Positions 38,500 through 46,916 of a DNA stretch of 64,000 nucleotides are shown in pieces (the first letter of the stretch is position 1; every line of letters starts with the position of its first letter). The stretch is from a virus. Below the pieces are notes generated by a model, which saw nothing but the letters and a program-made list of their open reading frames with translations, was not told where the DNA came from and ran no database searches. The position numbers were made by a program, and so were the translations under genes. The stretch spans positions 1 through 64,000 of IMG/VR virus record IMGVR_UViG_3300009168_000007; one strand, 5' to 3'.

Positions 38500-40022
38500 T
38501 GAAAACAACATTAATCATGGGACCCCCGGGAACGGGGAAAACAACCACATTAGTGAATATTCTAAAAAGTTCGCTTAAAAAATATAAGCCGTACGAGATT
38601 GCTTACTTATCGTTTACTCGTAAAGCCGCGTATGAAGCACGAGATCGCGTGATCACACAGGTCACCGGCTTTGCGCCCGAGGAATTTTTGTATATTTCAA
38701 CGATACATTCGATCACGTTTAACCTCCTTGGATTATCCACAAGGGATATGTTCGGATATGAACATGCTGTTTATCTTGGTAGGAAATTGGGTGTGGATTT
38801 ATCAAATGTACATAGGGTTGTTGGTGATGATGACCTTCAGGTCGTTTCTTTTGCTCAGGATGAAGGTTCTATCATGTTGGCGATAGATAATTTTGCTCGG
38901 ATCAAATGTATAACGTTACGCGAAGCGGCTAACCAGTTCAACTCAAGCACTCCGATTGACTACGTAAAACTCGAATGGTTTTGCGAGAGTTATTCACGTT
39001 ACAAGAAACATAACGGGATACTCGATTTCACGGACATACTCGAGCAATATATTGACCGTGGTATTGTCCCTAAATTGAAGGTCGTGATTATTGACGAGGC
39101 CCAAGATTTGTCATCGCTACAATGGCGCGTAATTGAAAAGTTAACTTGTAACGTTGATAAAGTGTATATAGCGGGGGACGACGATCAGGCTATATACGAG
39201 TGGGCGGGGGCGGATGTGGACAATTTCCTCCACATCAAAAAAGATGAGTATAAGGTCCTTGGTCAATCATACCGATTGCCGAGACAAATATATGAATATG
39301 CGAATCAGATCTCGTCAAGAATTGAGAACCGGTACCAAAAAGATTGGCTGCCGAACAATGACGAAGGATCGGTTTCGTATGTATCAAGTTGCGAGGAGTT
39401 ACCGCTACAAACTGGTAACTGGATGATCCTGTGCCGTAACAAAATGTTTACAAAAACGTTTGAAAAACATTGTTGGTCGCAGGGTTTTTCATATAAGTCA
39501 TACAACTTTGATTCATCAAAATTGGAGGCGATTACGGTCGCTAAATATTGGGAAAAGATGAGGAATGGTTCGGCGTTGACGACGGATCAAGCGACATTGG
39601 TCTATAAATATCTACGCCCAGGTACGGGCGTGGACAAAAAATTTAGTAGAAATTTGAAATGGCGGCAGGACTTGCCGCTCACGATGAATAATCTCGTTGA
39701 ATATTATGGACTATTAAAGACTGAGATATGGCACAAGTCGTTGGAGAAAATAAATCCAGGACTAGTATACTATATCATTGGTATGTTACGGCAAAAGGAA
39801 CCGACAAATCACTATCGGATCCTGATCAGCACGATTCATGCCGTTAAGGGCGCAGAATGTGACAACGTGGTTGTGTGCCCTGATATGACGAATATGACCC
39901 ATCTTTACATGAACAAGGATCATGCACGAGAAGATCGTGTCTTTTATGTGGCAACAACGAGGGCAAAAAAAGCTCTCTACTTATTATACCCGAAAAAAGA
40001 GCGCCATTATACGCTCCCGTAG
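38499..40022 (+). CDS. UvrD/Dda-like superfamily 1 helicase
   Basis: I start at ATG 38499, coupled to the primase stop. The 507-residue product has Walker A IMGPPGTGKTTTLV (residues 6-19), motif Ia LSFTRKAAYEARDRV, Walker B VVIIDEAQDLSSLQW, motif III AGDDDQAIYEWAGAD, motif V STIHAVKGAECDNV and motif VI FYVATTRAKKALYLL. It is a complete SF1A helicase and likely the replicative or repair helicase. Confidence 0.9.
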   Translation: MKTTLIMGPPGTGKTTTLVNILKSSLKKYKPYEIAYLSFTRKAAYEARDRVITQVTGFAPEEFLYISTIHSITFNLLGLSTRDMFGYEHAVYLGRKLGVDLSNVHRVVGDDDLQVVSFAQDEGSIMLAIDNFARIKCITLREAANQFNSSTPIDYVKLEWFCESYSRYKKHNGILDFTDILEQYIDRGIVPKLKVVIIDEAQDLSSLQWRVIEKLTCNVDKVYIAGDDDQAIYEWAGADVDNFLHIKKDEYKVLGQSYRLPRQIYEYANQISSRIENRYQKDWLPNNDEGSVSYVSSCEELPLQTGNWMILCRNKMFTKTFEKHCWSQGFSYKSYNFDSSKLEAITVAKYWEKMRNGSALTTDQATLVYKYLRPGTGVDKKFSRNLKWRQDLPLTMNNLVEYYGLLKTEIWHKSLEKINPGLVYYIIGMLRQKEPTNHYRILISTIHAVKGAECDNVVVCPDMTNMTHLYMNKDHAREDRVFYVATTRAKKALYLLYPKKERHYTLP

Positions 40023-40036
40023 AAAGGAGAAAGAAG

Positions 40037-40270
40037 ATGACGAGGAATAGCATGAATAAGGAGCGACAAATTATTGATACGTGCCGATTATTAGAACAAA
40101 TATTGGGGTTAGACCATGGCTTAATTACTAGTGATATATTTAACATGATTAGTATTCTAATTATAGGAACATTTTATTCAGAAGAAATATCAGAAGAAAT
40201 ATACAAGTTGGCTGATGTGGTCGAGGAAACACTCGACCAAGAATTAGAAATAGCAAAATCATGGAGGTGA
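40037..40270 (+). CDS. Small helical protein
   Basis: The start follows AAGGAGAAAGAAG. The 77-residue product is helical and acidic at the end (IYKLADVVEETLDQELEIAK). It is the first of three short genes before the ThyA-like gene. Function unknown. Confidence 0.55.
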   Translation: MTRNSMNKERQIIDTCRLLEQILGLDHGLITSDIFNMISILIIGTFYSEEISEEIYKLADVVEETLDQELEIAKSWR

Positions 40271-40273
40271 CAC

Positions 40274-40453
40274 ATGAGCATATCATTGAAAGAAGCTAAA
40301 CGTTTAGTAAAAGAATTAGATGAACTTGATGAACTAACTGATTGGGAATCACGGTTTATCGAGTCAATGGTTGATTGGGTGATTGAACAAAATCGTCACC
40401 CAACAGAAAAGCAATCGAATATATTACAAAGAATGGAGGAAGATTATTTATGA
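40274..40453 (+). CDS. Small phage protein with LTxWExxFIxS pattern (59 residues)
   Basis: ATG at 40274 follows GGAGGTGACAC. The product reads MSISLKEAKRLVKELDELDE, then LTDWESRFIESMVDWVI and PTEKQSNILQRMEEDY. This order, a W-x-x-xFI-x-S helix and a KQ-x-x-ILxRM helix, is common in short phage proteins encoded in replication clusters. Its stop overlaps the next start. Confidence 0.7.
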   Translation: MSISLKEAKRLVKELDELDELTDWESRFIESMVDWVIEQNRHPTEKQSNILQRMEEDYL

Positions 40454-41661
40454 GACACATATTCGCCAAGAATGTAAATTATGCCTTCGTCGAAGGTATA
40501 ACCTTAATCGGTAAATACCATATAGAAGTAGCACCGAGAGGTATGAAGACGTTTGAATTTGATTCACCCGTTGTTACACAATACCAATTTCCATGCGAAT
40601 GTATATTATTCAACCGGTTCCGCCAGATTAATCCATTTTTCCATTTCTTTGAATCATTATGGATATTGGCAGGAAGAAATGATGTGGAGTTTCTTCGTCA
40701 ATTTAACGAAAAAGTTGTAGACTTTTCTGATAATGGTGGTCAATTCCATGGAGCCTATGGATATCGATTAAGAAAACTTGAAAGAATAGTTATTCCGTCG
40801 TATAAGCGCACTATAATAGACACTATAACGATCAAGAGAGATCAGTTAGTCGAGATCGTAAAACTCTTGAAAAGAGATCCTAGTTCTCGGCAGGGGGTTC
40901 TTCAAATATGGGACCCGATAATCGACTTGAATGTCGAATCATCCGATATTCCTTGTAACACGACCGCCTATTTCAAGATACGAGGCAATTATTTAAATAT
41001 GTCCGTCTTTTGCCGGTCGAACGATCTCATCTGGGGAGCCTATGGTACAGATTGTGTGCAATTTAGTACCATACAACAATATCTAGCCATGAAGTTAGGA
41101 TTATCTGTAGGAACGTATCACCACTGGAGCGATAGTTTACACGTGTATATCGAACGACCAGATTGGGAATTATATAGTAGTATGGCTGAATGTGGACGAT
41201 TACTCGCTGAGGATCCATATTTAACGGGCGACATTATTCCGAGATATATAATTGGTGACGCCGATCAATTCGATCTTGATATGGAGTTATTTTTTCATAT
41301 ATGGAAAGAACTTTGTGCTAATATCGACCACATTTATGGAATAAATTTATGCCCTGGACCCATGAGAAACGACAATTATGAATGGTACCATGACCTAATC
41401 GACCGTTTTGATCATCCATATTTTCGAACAGCCGTTATTCCAATGTTCGTTATGTGGCGATATCATTTATGTTGGAAGAAGTACGGTAAGTTACCGAAAC
41501 ATCATACCCCGATTAAGGATTTACTATATAGTCATGATGACTTAAGGTGCGATTGGATACTGGCCGCCGTAAGGTGGCTATTCAAGAAAGAACACAAAGA
41601 GGTTCTTCATGTTGACGATTGGATTTATTCTAGTAATTATCGTAATAATTTTTTGGTGTAG
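40450..41661 (+). CDS. ThyA-family enzyme with Asn-to-Asp change (dCMP hydroxymethylase-like)
   Basis: The 403-residue product aligns by eye with thymidylate synthase: SSRQGVLQIWDP (phosphate-binding Arg), DIPCNTTAYFKI (catalytic C169), FCRSNDLIWGAYGTDCVQFS and GTYHHWSDSLHVY (HxY). Counting back from the GLSVG turn, D201 falls at the position of the conserved Asn (E. coli N177) that reads the uracil ring. Asp there is known from dCMP hydroxymethylases such as T4 gp42. As a ThyX is also encoded, the predicted substrate is dCMP. The C-terminal about 150 residues are extra. Family sure, substrate inferred. Confidence 0.8.
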   Translation: MRHIFAKNVNYAFVEGITLIGKYHIEVAPRGMKTFEFDSPVVTQYQFPCECILFNRFRQINPFFHFFESLWILAGRNDVEFLRQFNEKVVDFSDNGGQFHGAYGYRLRKLERIVIPSYKRTIIDTITIKRDQLVEIVKLLKRDPSSRQGVLQIWDPIIDLNVESSDIPCNTTAYFKIRGNYLNMSVFCRSNDLIWGAYGTDCVQFSTIQQYLAMKLGLSVGTYHHWSDSLHVYIERPDWELYSSMAECGRLLAEDPYLTGDIIPRYIIGDADQFDLDMELFFHIWKELCANIDHIYGINLCPGPMRNDNYEWYHDLIDRFDHPYFRTAVIPMFVMWRYHLCWKKYGKLPKHHTPIKDLLYSHDDLRCDWILAAVRWLFKKEHKEVLHVDDWIYSSNYRNNFLV

Positions 41662-41896
41662 TATTGGAGGATTTTTCTGTGGTCAGGTTAATGTATTATG
41701 TAACAGTAAAATAATAAAACCTGACAAATATATGTATGTTTTTTGTATTGTCCTTACGCCATATATACTAGTTCATCGTATTGGAGTATATTTAAATGTT
41801 AAAAAAGAAGAACGGAAAATTGATTTGGAGTCCAACAAAAGATCTACCAGACCTTTCGTCGGCAAGGATGATCGCAGTGGATACGGAGACCTATGA
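41609..41896 (+). CDS. Small membrane protein overlapping the polymerase gene
   Basis: ATG at 41609 lies inside the end of the ThyA-like gene, behind AGAGG. The 95-residue product has two hydrophobic stretches (IGFILVIIVIIFWCSIGGFF; MYVFCIVLTPYILVHRIGVY) and a polar tail that overlaps the polymerase gene by 101 bp in another frame. Function unknown. Confidence 0.5.
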   Translation: MLTIGFILVIIVIIFWCSIGGFFCGQVNVLCNSKIIKPDKYMYVFCIVLTPYILVHRIGVYLNVKKEERKIDLESNKRSTRPFVGKDDRSGYGDL

Positions 41897-43733
41897 TCCA
41901 CATCTATTGGAGAATGGTCCGGGAGGATATCGCGGTGATGGACGATTATTAGGAATATCGATCGCCGTGGATGGTTGGTCATGCTACTTGCCGTTAACTC
42001 ATCCTGTAATCGGTAACGATTATAACATGGATATTAATACAGTAAGAAGATGGTTTAACGATCAAATGACGAGGAGGAATCAACCTAAGGTTGGGGCCAG
42101 AATTATCTACGACCTCGAATGGTTGGACTCGTCGGGGTTTGAACTTTCGGGACCATTTTATGATGTCCAGGTCGCCGAACCATTACTAGACGAATATCGA
42201 AAGACCTATCACTTGTTGGGTCTTTGTCAACAATATCTTTCGGAAAAAGACTGGAAGATCACGAATCAACTTGAAGTCGATGCCGAACAATACATCGGTA
42301 AATTTAAAGGTGATGTAAGAAAATATTTGTGGCAATTACCTGCCGATGTTGTAGCTCCATACGGCGAAATGGATGCTATAAGTACGTTGAAGGTATTCAA
42401 GAAACAATTTCCATTGATTACATCTCAAGGACTTGACAATGTATTTAATATTGAAACTTCACTCATTCCTATGCTCTTGGAGATGAGGAAAAAAGGAATA
42501 CGGATTAATATGAAGAAAGCCAAGAAGAATATGGCGGTATTACAAGAAAGTGAACGTGACGCCATGAAGGAGATCAAAGATCTCGTCGGTTGGGAACTAG
42601 CTATCCGTTCCCCTGATGATCTTCAAAAAGCATACGATAAATTGAAGATTGATTACCCGCTCACGAAGAAAACAAAAAAGGCTTCGATCACGTCGGATTG
42701 GTTACAAAATCAGGACGATCCGTTATCTTCACTTATACTCAAGACTCGACGGATTAATACGGCATGGAATAACTTCATTGAGAAGGGGATATTCCAACAC
42801 GTTTGTGATGGTCGTATTTATTGTACCTTTAATCAACTTCGTAGCGATGAATATGGCACGGTATCAGGAAGATTCTCGTCTTCCCAACCAAACCTACAAC
42901 AACAACCGGGAAGAACGGAATCATTCTCAGAACAAATTCGTGAATTGTATGTTCCGGACTCGGGGGAGCAATGGTGGCAAATTGATTGGTCACAAATAGA
43001 GTACCGGTTCATGGTCCATTATGCCTACATCCGCGGACTAAGAAAAGCAAACGTGGCCAGGGATAAGTATTGTGATAATCCCAAGACCGACTTCCACCAA
43101 ATGGTCGCGGATCTTTGTGGGATCGACCGTAAACCCGCAAAGAACATCAATTTCGGGTTGGCCTACGCCATGGGCAAGTCGAAGTTGGCCGTAAAACTTG
43201 GCCTTCCCAAGGCCGAGACTGATATAATCTTCAAGAAATATTTTGAGGAAACTCCGTTCATCAGTTTATTGTTGGAGGATGTGGGAAAAAGAGCGGACGC
43301 AAAAGGATACATCACCACGATTCTCGGTCGTCGGGCGAGGTTCGACTTATGGGAACCAAAGGGAAATTACAAAGGTAAGGAAGATTACAAGGAACCGTTC
43401 AATCATGATCTAGCCGTGAGCGCGTACGGGGAGAATGTCGTACGGGCGCGCACGTACACGGCACTTAATCGTCTTATCCAAGGATCCGCGGCTGATTTGA
43501 TGAAGTTGGCCATGGTAAAAACTTATGAGTCAGGTGTGTATGGGATTCTCGGAATACCAGGAATCACGGTCCACGATGAACTCGACGGGTCCATGCCGAA
43601 AACAAAAGAGGCTAAAAAGGCCCTCATGGAAACGGCCAACATCATGGAGACATGTTTAAAACTCGAGGTTCCAATCGCTACAGATGTTGCGATAGGTCCA
43701 GATTGGTACCATGTAAAGGACATAGAGAGATGA
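41796..43733 (+). CDS. polA: Family A DNA polymerase
   Basis: The 645-residue product has an N-terminal 3'-5' exonuclease (AVDTETYDP with D29 and E31, a later YDLEWL) and a polymerase domain with motif A WQIDWSQIEYRFMVH, motif B RKPAKNINFGLAYAMG and motif C TVHDELDGSM. There is no 5'-nuclease domain, as usual for phage enzymes. The exonuclease residues look intact. It is the replicative polymerase. The start follows GGAG; the stop overlaps the next start (ATGA). Confidence 0.95.
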   Translation: MLKKKNGKLIWSPTKDLPDLSSARMIAVDTETYDPHLLENGPGGYRGDGRLLGISIAVDGWSCYLPLTHPVIGNDYNMDINTVRRWFNDQMTRRNQPKVGARIIYDLEWLDSSGFELSGPFYDVQVAEPLLDEYRKTYHLLGLCQQYLSEKDWKITNQLEVDAEQYIGKFKGDVRKYLWQLPADVVAPYGEMDAISTLKVFKKQFPLITSQGLDNVFNIETSLIPMLLEMRKKGIRINMKKAKKNMAVLQESERDAMKEIKDLVGWELAIRSPDDLQKAYDKLKIDYPLTKKTKKASITSDWLQNQDDPLSSLILKTRRINTAWNNFIEKGIFQHVCDGRIYCTFNQLRSDEYGTVSGRFSSSQPNLQQQPGRTESFSEQIRELYVPDSGEQWWQIDWSQIEYRFMVHYAYIRGLRKANVARDKYCDNPKTDFHQMVADLCGIDRKPAKNINFGLAYAMGKSKLAVKLGLPKAETDIIFKKYFEETPFISLLLEDVGKRADAKGYITTILGRRARFDLWEPKGNYKGKEDYKEPFNHDLAVSAYGENVVRARTYTALNRLIQGSAADLMKLAMVKTYESGVYGILGIPGITVHDELDGSMPKTKEAKKALMETANIMETCLKLEVPIATDVAIGPDWYHVKDIER

Positions 43734-43930
43734 CAATAGAGCATGTTTTGTGGGGTATTATATTATGGTCCGCATTAATAATTATAACTGTATCAGTCGT
43801 GGTTGAAGTTGTCCACGTTAAACGAACAACTTATAAAATTGTCATGGCCGTATCAAGCATAATCCTAGGATTATTCGCCTTATTAGGTTTTATACTTTGG
43901 TTGATTGCTATGGGAGAGTATTATGTTTAA
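43730..43930 (+). CDS. Small two-helix membrane protein
   Basis: I start at ATG 43730, overlapping the polymerase stop. The 66-residue product has two hydrophobic helices (VLWGIILWSALIIITVSVVV; IILGLFALLGFILWLIAMG) with a basic turn between. It lies upstream of the nuclease and lysozyme genes. A holin-like or envelope role is possible; the more typical holin candidate is at 45152. Confidence 0.55.
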   Translation: MTIEHVLWGIILWSALIIITVSVVVEVVHVKRTTYKIVMAVSSIILGLFALLGFILWLIAMGEYYV

Positions 43931-44582
43931 CACGGAAAAGGACTTGAATCAGTTTTTACAAACTAAATTGGCGAGTCAAGCTCGATTGTTGCATTGGCAA
44001 CGAGTAGAATCGTCCATCGGATCGGGAACCCCTGACGTCAATTTCTGTATTGACTCACATGATTGGTGGATAGAGTTAAAAGTGATTTCTCTTAATACTA
44101 TCACAAGAGAAACACAAATAAAGGTAAAATGGCGACCTGGGCAGGTCGCTTGGTTAGTGAATCGGATCAAAGCCGGTGGGAACGCTGGTGTTATGATCGG
44201 GGTAACTATTACTAGAGTAAATATGTCATCGTTGATATTTGTAAGATCGATCGAAGGGATTTTATCCCTTCGAGGATTTATTTCGATAAAAGATCTAATG
44301 AGTATGGATGGTGCCTATATCATGGATATTGAGTTACCTCGATTTAGCAACCTATTATATAATAGATTAATAAAGGAGAATGAGTATGATCAGTTTAACA
44401 AATTTGTTGAAACATCAGGAAGGGATAAAATTGCAGGCGTACAAGGACAGTCTGGGGAATTGGACGATCGGGATCGGTACGTTAATCACCGACCCAGTCA
44501 CCATCAAAGAACTAGACAAAGGAAGAAAGATAAAAATATCAAAAGTAGCAGCGGAATTTCTGTTACAAAAGGGAATAGATGA
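43923..44582 (+). CDS. VRR-NUC-like PD-(D/E)xK nuclease
   Basis: The start at 43923 follows GGGAG. The N-terminal 110 residues show the VRR-NUC order: TEKDLNQFLQTKLASQARLL, GSGTPDVNFCIDSHDWWIELK (GTPD, then E-x-K) and the later RPGQVAWLVNRIKAGGNAGV. Such nucleases are usual near phage helicases and polymerases and may resolve junctions. The frame continues for 66 codons inside the lysozyme gene, giving a basic, low-complexity tail that looks like overprinted sequence. Confidence 0.78.
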   Translation: MFNTEKDLNQFLQTKLASQARLLHWQRVESSIGSGTPDVNFCIDSHDWWIELKVISLNTITRETQIKVKWRPGQVAWLVNRIKAGGNAGVMIGVTITRVNMSSLIFVRSIEGILSLRGFISIKDLMSMDGAYIMDIELPRFSNLLYNRLIKENEYDQFNKFVETSGRDKIAGVQGQSGELDDRDRYVNHRPSHHQRTRQRKKDKNIKSSSGISVTKGNR

Positions 44583-44862
44583 GGCGGTTGGGATTGTCAG
44601 CCGCTTTCTTGGCCCCAAATTTAAGTTAAGCGGCTATCGTCTTATGGCCCTACAAAGCATGGCTTATTGTATGGGCAACCGGTTGCTTCAATTCGAAAAT
44701 TTATACGAAGCATTATTTAATGGCCAGTATAAACAAGCGGGTAAAGAAGTGCTTAACTCAAAGTGGGCAAAAAAGCAAGCCAAAAATAGAGCCATGGCTA
44801 CGGCTTATATGGTCGAATACAACAAGCTTCCTAAAGAGTATAGATTCTTGGAGAAAAAATAA
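44386..44862 (+). CDS. Endolysin, T4-lysozyme-type (GH24)
   Basis: I start at the second ATG, 44386, since AGGAG lies seven bases before it. The 158-residue product has the GH24 catalytic triad in HQEGIKLQAYKDSLGNW: E12, D21 and T27, corresponding to E11, D20 and T26 of T4 lysozyme. There is no signal peptide, so it needs a holin. It cleaves peptidoglycan at the end of infection, yet is encoded on the early strand. Confidence 0.9.
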   Translation: MISLTNLLKHQEGIKLQAYKDSLGNWTIGIGTLITDPVTIKELDKGRKIKISKVAAEFLLQKGIDEAVGIVSRFLGPKFKLSGYRLMALQSMAYCMGNRLLQFENLYEALFNGQYKQAGKEVLNSKWAKKQAKNRAMATAYMVEYNKLPKEYRFLEKK

Positions 44863-45068
44863 TGCCTAAGAAAGCAAGAATTGACCTTATAATAAAAGAA
44901 TTACAAGGGGAACTGCGATTTATTAATTGTAAAATCGATAAATCGCTACAAAATGCGTCAAAAGATTTACATCAACATATGACGGAGGCTCTCGATAAGG
45001 CTTACGCGAAAGGACTAGCAAGAGCACTTGAGATAGTACAACATCACGGTATCCCACCAACCATGTAA
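44862..45068 (+). CDS. Small helical protein next to the endolysin
   Basis: The ATG overlaps the endolysin stop. The 68-residue product is helical and basic at the start (KARIDLIIKELQGELRFINC), without a membrane segment. It is the last gene of the plus-strand unit. Function unknown. Confidence 0.55.
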   Translation: MPKKARIDLIIKELQGELRFINCKIDKSLQNASKDLHQHMTEALDKAYAKGLARALEIVQHHGIPPTM

Positions 45069-45069
45069 T

Positions 45070-45118
45070 AAAAAGTTGGGTAGGACCAAGGAGACAGCCT
45101 AGAGATAGTCCTACCCAA
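45070..45118 (-). terminator. Rho-independent terminator of the late (minus-strand) operon
   Basis: TTGGGTAGGAC (45076-45086) pairs perfectly with GTCCTACCCAA (45108-45118). Read leftwards, the stem is followed by CTTTTTATTAC, a proper terminator for the late transcript. On the plus strand there is no T run. It lies between the two convergent units; a second small hairpin (AGTCC/GGACT) is at 45122-45135. Confidence 0.75.
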
Positions 45119-45151
45119 TCAAGTCCTTACGGACTATGTGCAGCAAGAAGT

Positions 45152-45439
45152 TTAATTTGTATCCATTGTCGATGGTGGTACACCTTTAATCAATGAGCTT
45201 CCCGCACTCACCGCACTCCTTCCACCGATCGCGTTCAATCCAAATGCTACACCGTTAAATACTACATCCTTAAATGTATAATTATCAGGTGATACGATAA
45301 ACCAAGAAATAAGTACCCCTAACACGCATGCAATAATAGGGAGTAATTTATTATTTACGAGAGTTGGACGTAATTTTAACGGTTCAAGAATAAGAGCGAT
45401 AATGACCCCTATCGTAATAGTATTGTTATCAAGATCCAT
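45152..45439 (-). CDS. Holin-like membrane protein
   Basis: The 95-residue product has a short acidic start, a hydrophobic helix (TITIGVIIALILEPL), a second one (LLPIIACVLGVLISWFIV) and a third weaker one (VVFNGVAFGLNAIGG), with a polar end. Size and topology fit a phage holin. The start follows AGGAG. It is the last gene of the late operon, facing the endolysin gene across the terminator. Confidence 0.7.
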   Translation of the reverse strand: MDLDNNTITIGVIIALILEPLKLRPTLVNNKLLPIIACVLGVLISWFIVSPDNYTFKDVVFNGVAFGLNAIGGRSAVSAGSSLIKGVPPSTMDTN

Positions 45440-45471
45440 GATGCTACTCCTTTATTTTAATGTATGGTTCA

Positions 45472-46326
45472 CTATTCTCTAAAAAGGTATTCATTACACC
45501 CTAAACTACCTCCGCAGGTTTTCATCTTTTCCAAAATAAAATTCCTTTTCCGGAAAAAATATAGTATTTCTTCCGGTTTTGCCACCTCGAAAGGGTATCC
45601 ACCTACCCAGTCCACCATATTATGCCATCGACTCATCCCACGGTTCATATCGTACGTGGACCATGAGCGAAGATAATTAATTCTTGAGGAAATAAATCGG
45701 CGTGGTGAAAAAAACAAAGATAACGGATTAAAAAAATACATCAACTCTCTAGGAATCATCACGAAAAATATAAATGAATTTTGTAAAAATAATGGCAATT
45801 TATTATATGTCTTTTTAATTATATGCCAAAATTTGCTCCATCCATTTTGATCGTTATAAATTGATATATAAAGTAGTCCGTTAGTTTTTGCCAAATTGGT
45901 AACATTAGATAACGCTTGCCACATGTTACCCGTATGATGTAAAACACCCCAGGAATATACCACGTCATATTTTTCCAAACTCGTCAAGAAACTCTTGTCC
46001 AATATCGAACCCTCTTCTATAGTCCAAGAATCATCATTGGGGAAGTATCTATTTTTTAATTCTCTTGTGCATGCGACTGATTGTAGGTCATAATCAAAAG
46101 AACATACTTTAGCGCCTAACCTGCGAGCGGCCAAAGAGAAAGCACCACTACCAGAACCAACATCAATAAAACTTTTTCCTTTTAAATCACTAACATCTAA
46201 CATGTCTTTCAAAGAGTTTTCGAATTTTACTATTCGTTCCTCATTTAATAACAATAAAAAGTGCTTCCAATTTTGACCAAAAGCGAAACGTTCACCTGAG
46301 CATATCTCCTTATCGATACTAATCAT
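45472..46326 (-). CDS. SAM-dependent methyltransferase, likely a moron
   Basis: The 284-residue product has motif I FIDVGSGSGAFSLAARRLGA, the acidic motif CSFDYDLQSV and YDVVYSWGVLHHTGNM, a complete class I methyltransferase. The middle (LFLQNSFIFFVMIPRELMYF) is hydrophobic and may contact the membrane. It is of the type found in sugar and lipopolysaccharide gene clusters. Base use is more AT-rich than in the tail genes beside it. It may modify a surface sugar. Family sure, target inferred. Confidence 0.75.
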   Translation of the reverse strand: MISIDKEICSGERFAFGQNWKHFLLLLNEERIVKFENSLKDMLDVSDLKGKSFIDVGSGSGAFSLAARRLGAKVCSFDYDLQSVACTRELKNRYFPNDDSWTIEEGSILDKSFLTSLEKYDVVYSWGVLHHTGNMWQALSNVTNLAKTNGLLYISIYNDQNGWSKFWHIIKKTYNKLPLFLQNSFIFFVMIPRELMYFFNPLSLFFSPRRFISSRINYLRSWSTYDMNRGMSRWHNMVDWVGGYPFEVAKPEEILYFFRKRNFILEKMKTCGGSLGCNEYLFRE

Positions 46327-46345
46327 AATAGTTTTGCCTTTTCAA

Positions 46346-46537
46346 TTAATCCTTTAATTTAACATCACTATTGATGTGTAATTCACCGTTCGTGATTTCA
46401 CACGAACGTAATAAATCGTTATAAATCAAATGATCGGCCTTAAGATCGACCGTTTGAACGCTCCCACACCCAATGATTACAATGAGACTAAGTGTGGCTA
46501 TAAATAATTTAATTTTGGAACAACAATTTGAGATCAT
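46346..46537 (-). CDS. Small lipoprotein
   Basis: The 63-residue product has a signal sequence (KIKLFIATLSLIVIIGCGSV) with a lipobox-like IIGC, giving a lipid-anchored mature part of about 38 residues. In Gram-negative phages such small lipoproteins can be outer-membrane spanin subunits, or exclude further phages. No matching inner spanin was recognised next to it. It overlaps the gene before by 29 bp. Confidence 0.6.
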   Translation of the reverse strand: MISNCCSKIKLFIATLSLIVIIGCGSVQTVDLKADHLIYNDLLRSCEITNGELHINSDVKLKD

Positions 46538-46904
46538 AAATAAACTCCGTGACTCCTGTAATATTAGCCGTAGCCCCTGTTAATCGGAACTGCGTAGGTA
46601 CGGCAGGTACCGTAAACTCTATTGTAGCACTTCTTGGGCTCTCGATCATAACCGAACGATCCGTACCTCCGCGAATATATGACGAAACTGCGACCTCATA
46701 TCGCCCGGGAACGAACGGGAGTGATACTTCCTTCACTCCCTTACCCGTTACGGCCGATTGAATCGGCCATGTGGTCGAGCCATATCTTCTCGCATATACT
46801 TTGTAGCCATCCACGATCTCATCGCTCGGGCAATCCCACATAAACTTGATTTCCGTTGTGATGGCTAATGCTGCGAAAACTACAAACGACAATAATACAT
46901 TCAT
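46509..46904 (-). CDS. Secreted fibronectin-III-like protein
   Basis: The 131-residue product starts with a hydrophobic signal-like segment (MNVLLSFVVFAALAITT) and then an FN3-like strand pattern: FMWDCPSDEIVDGYKVYARR, LPFVPGRYEVAVSSY and TIEFTVPAVP. FN3 domains in tail regions help bind surfaces. It follows the fibre gene by 12 bp. Export is predicted, which is unusual for a virion part. Confidence 0.6.
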   Translation of the reverse strand: MNVLLSFVVFAALAITTEIKFMWDCPSDEIVDGYKVYARRYGSTTWPIQSAVTGKGVKEVSLPFVPGRYEVAVSSYIRGGTDRSVMIESPRSATIEFTVPAVPTQFRLTGATANITGVTEFIYDLKLLFQN

Positions 46905-46916
46905 AATAATTTACCT

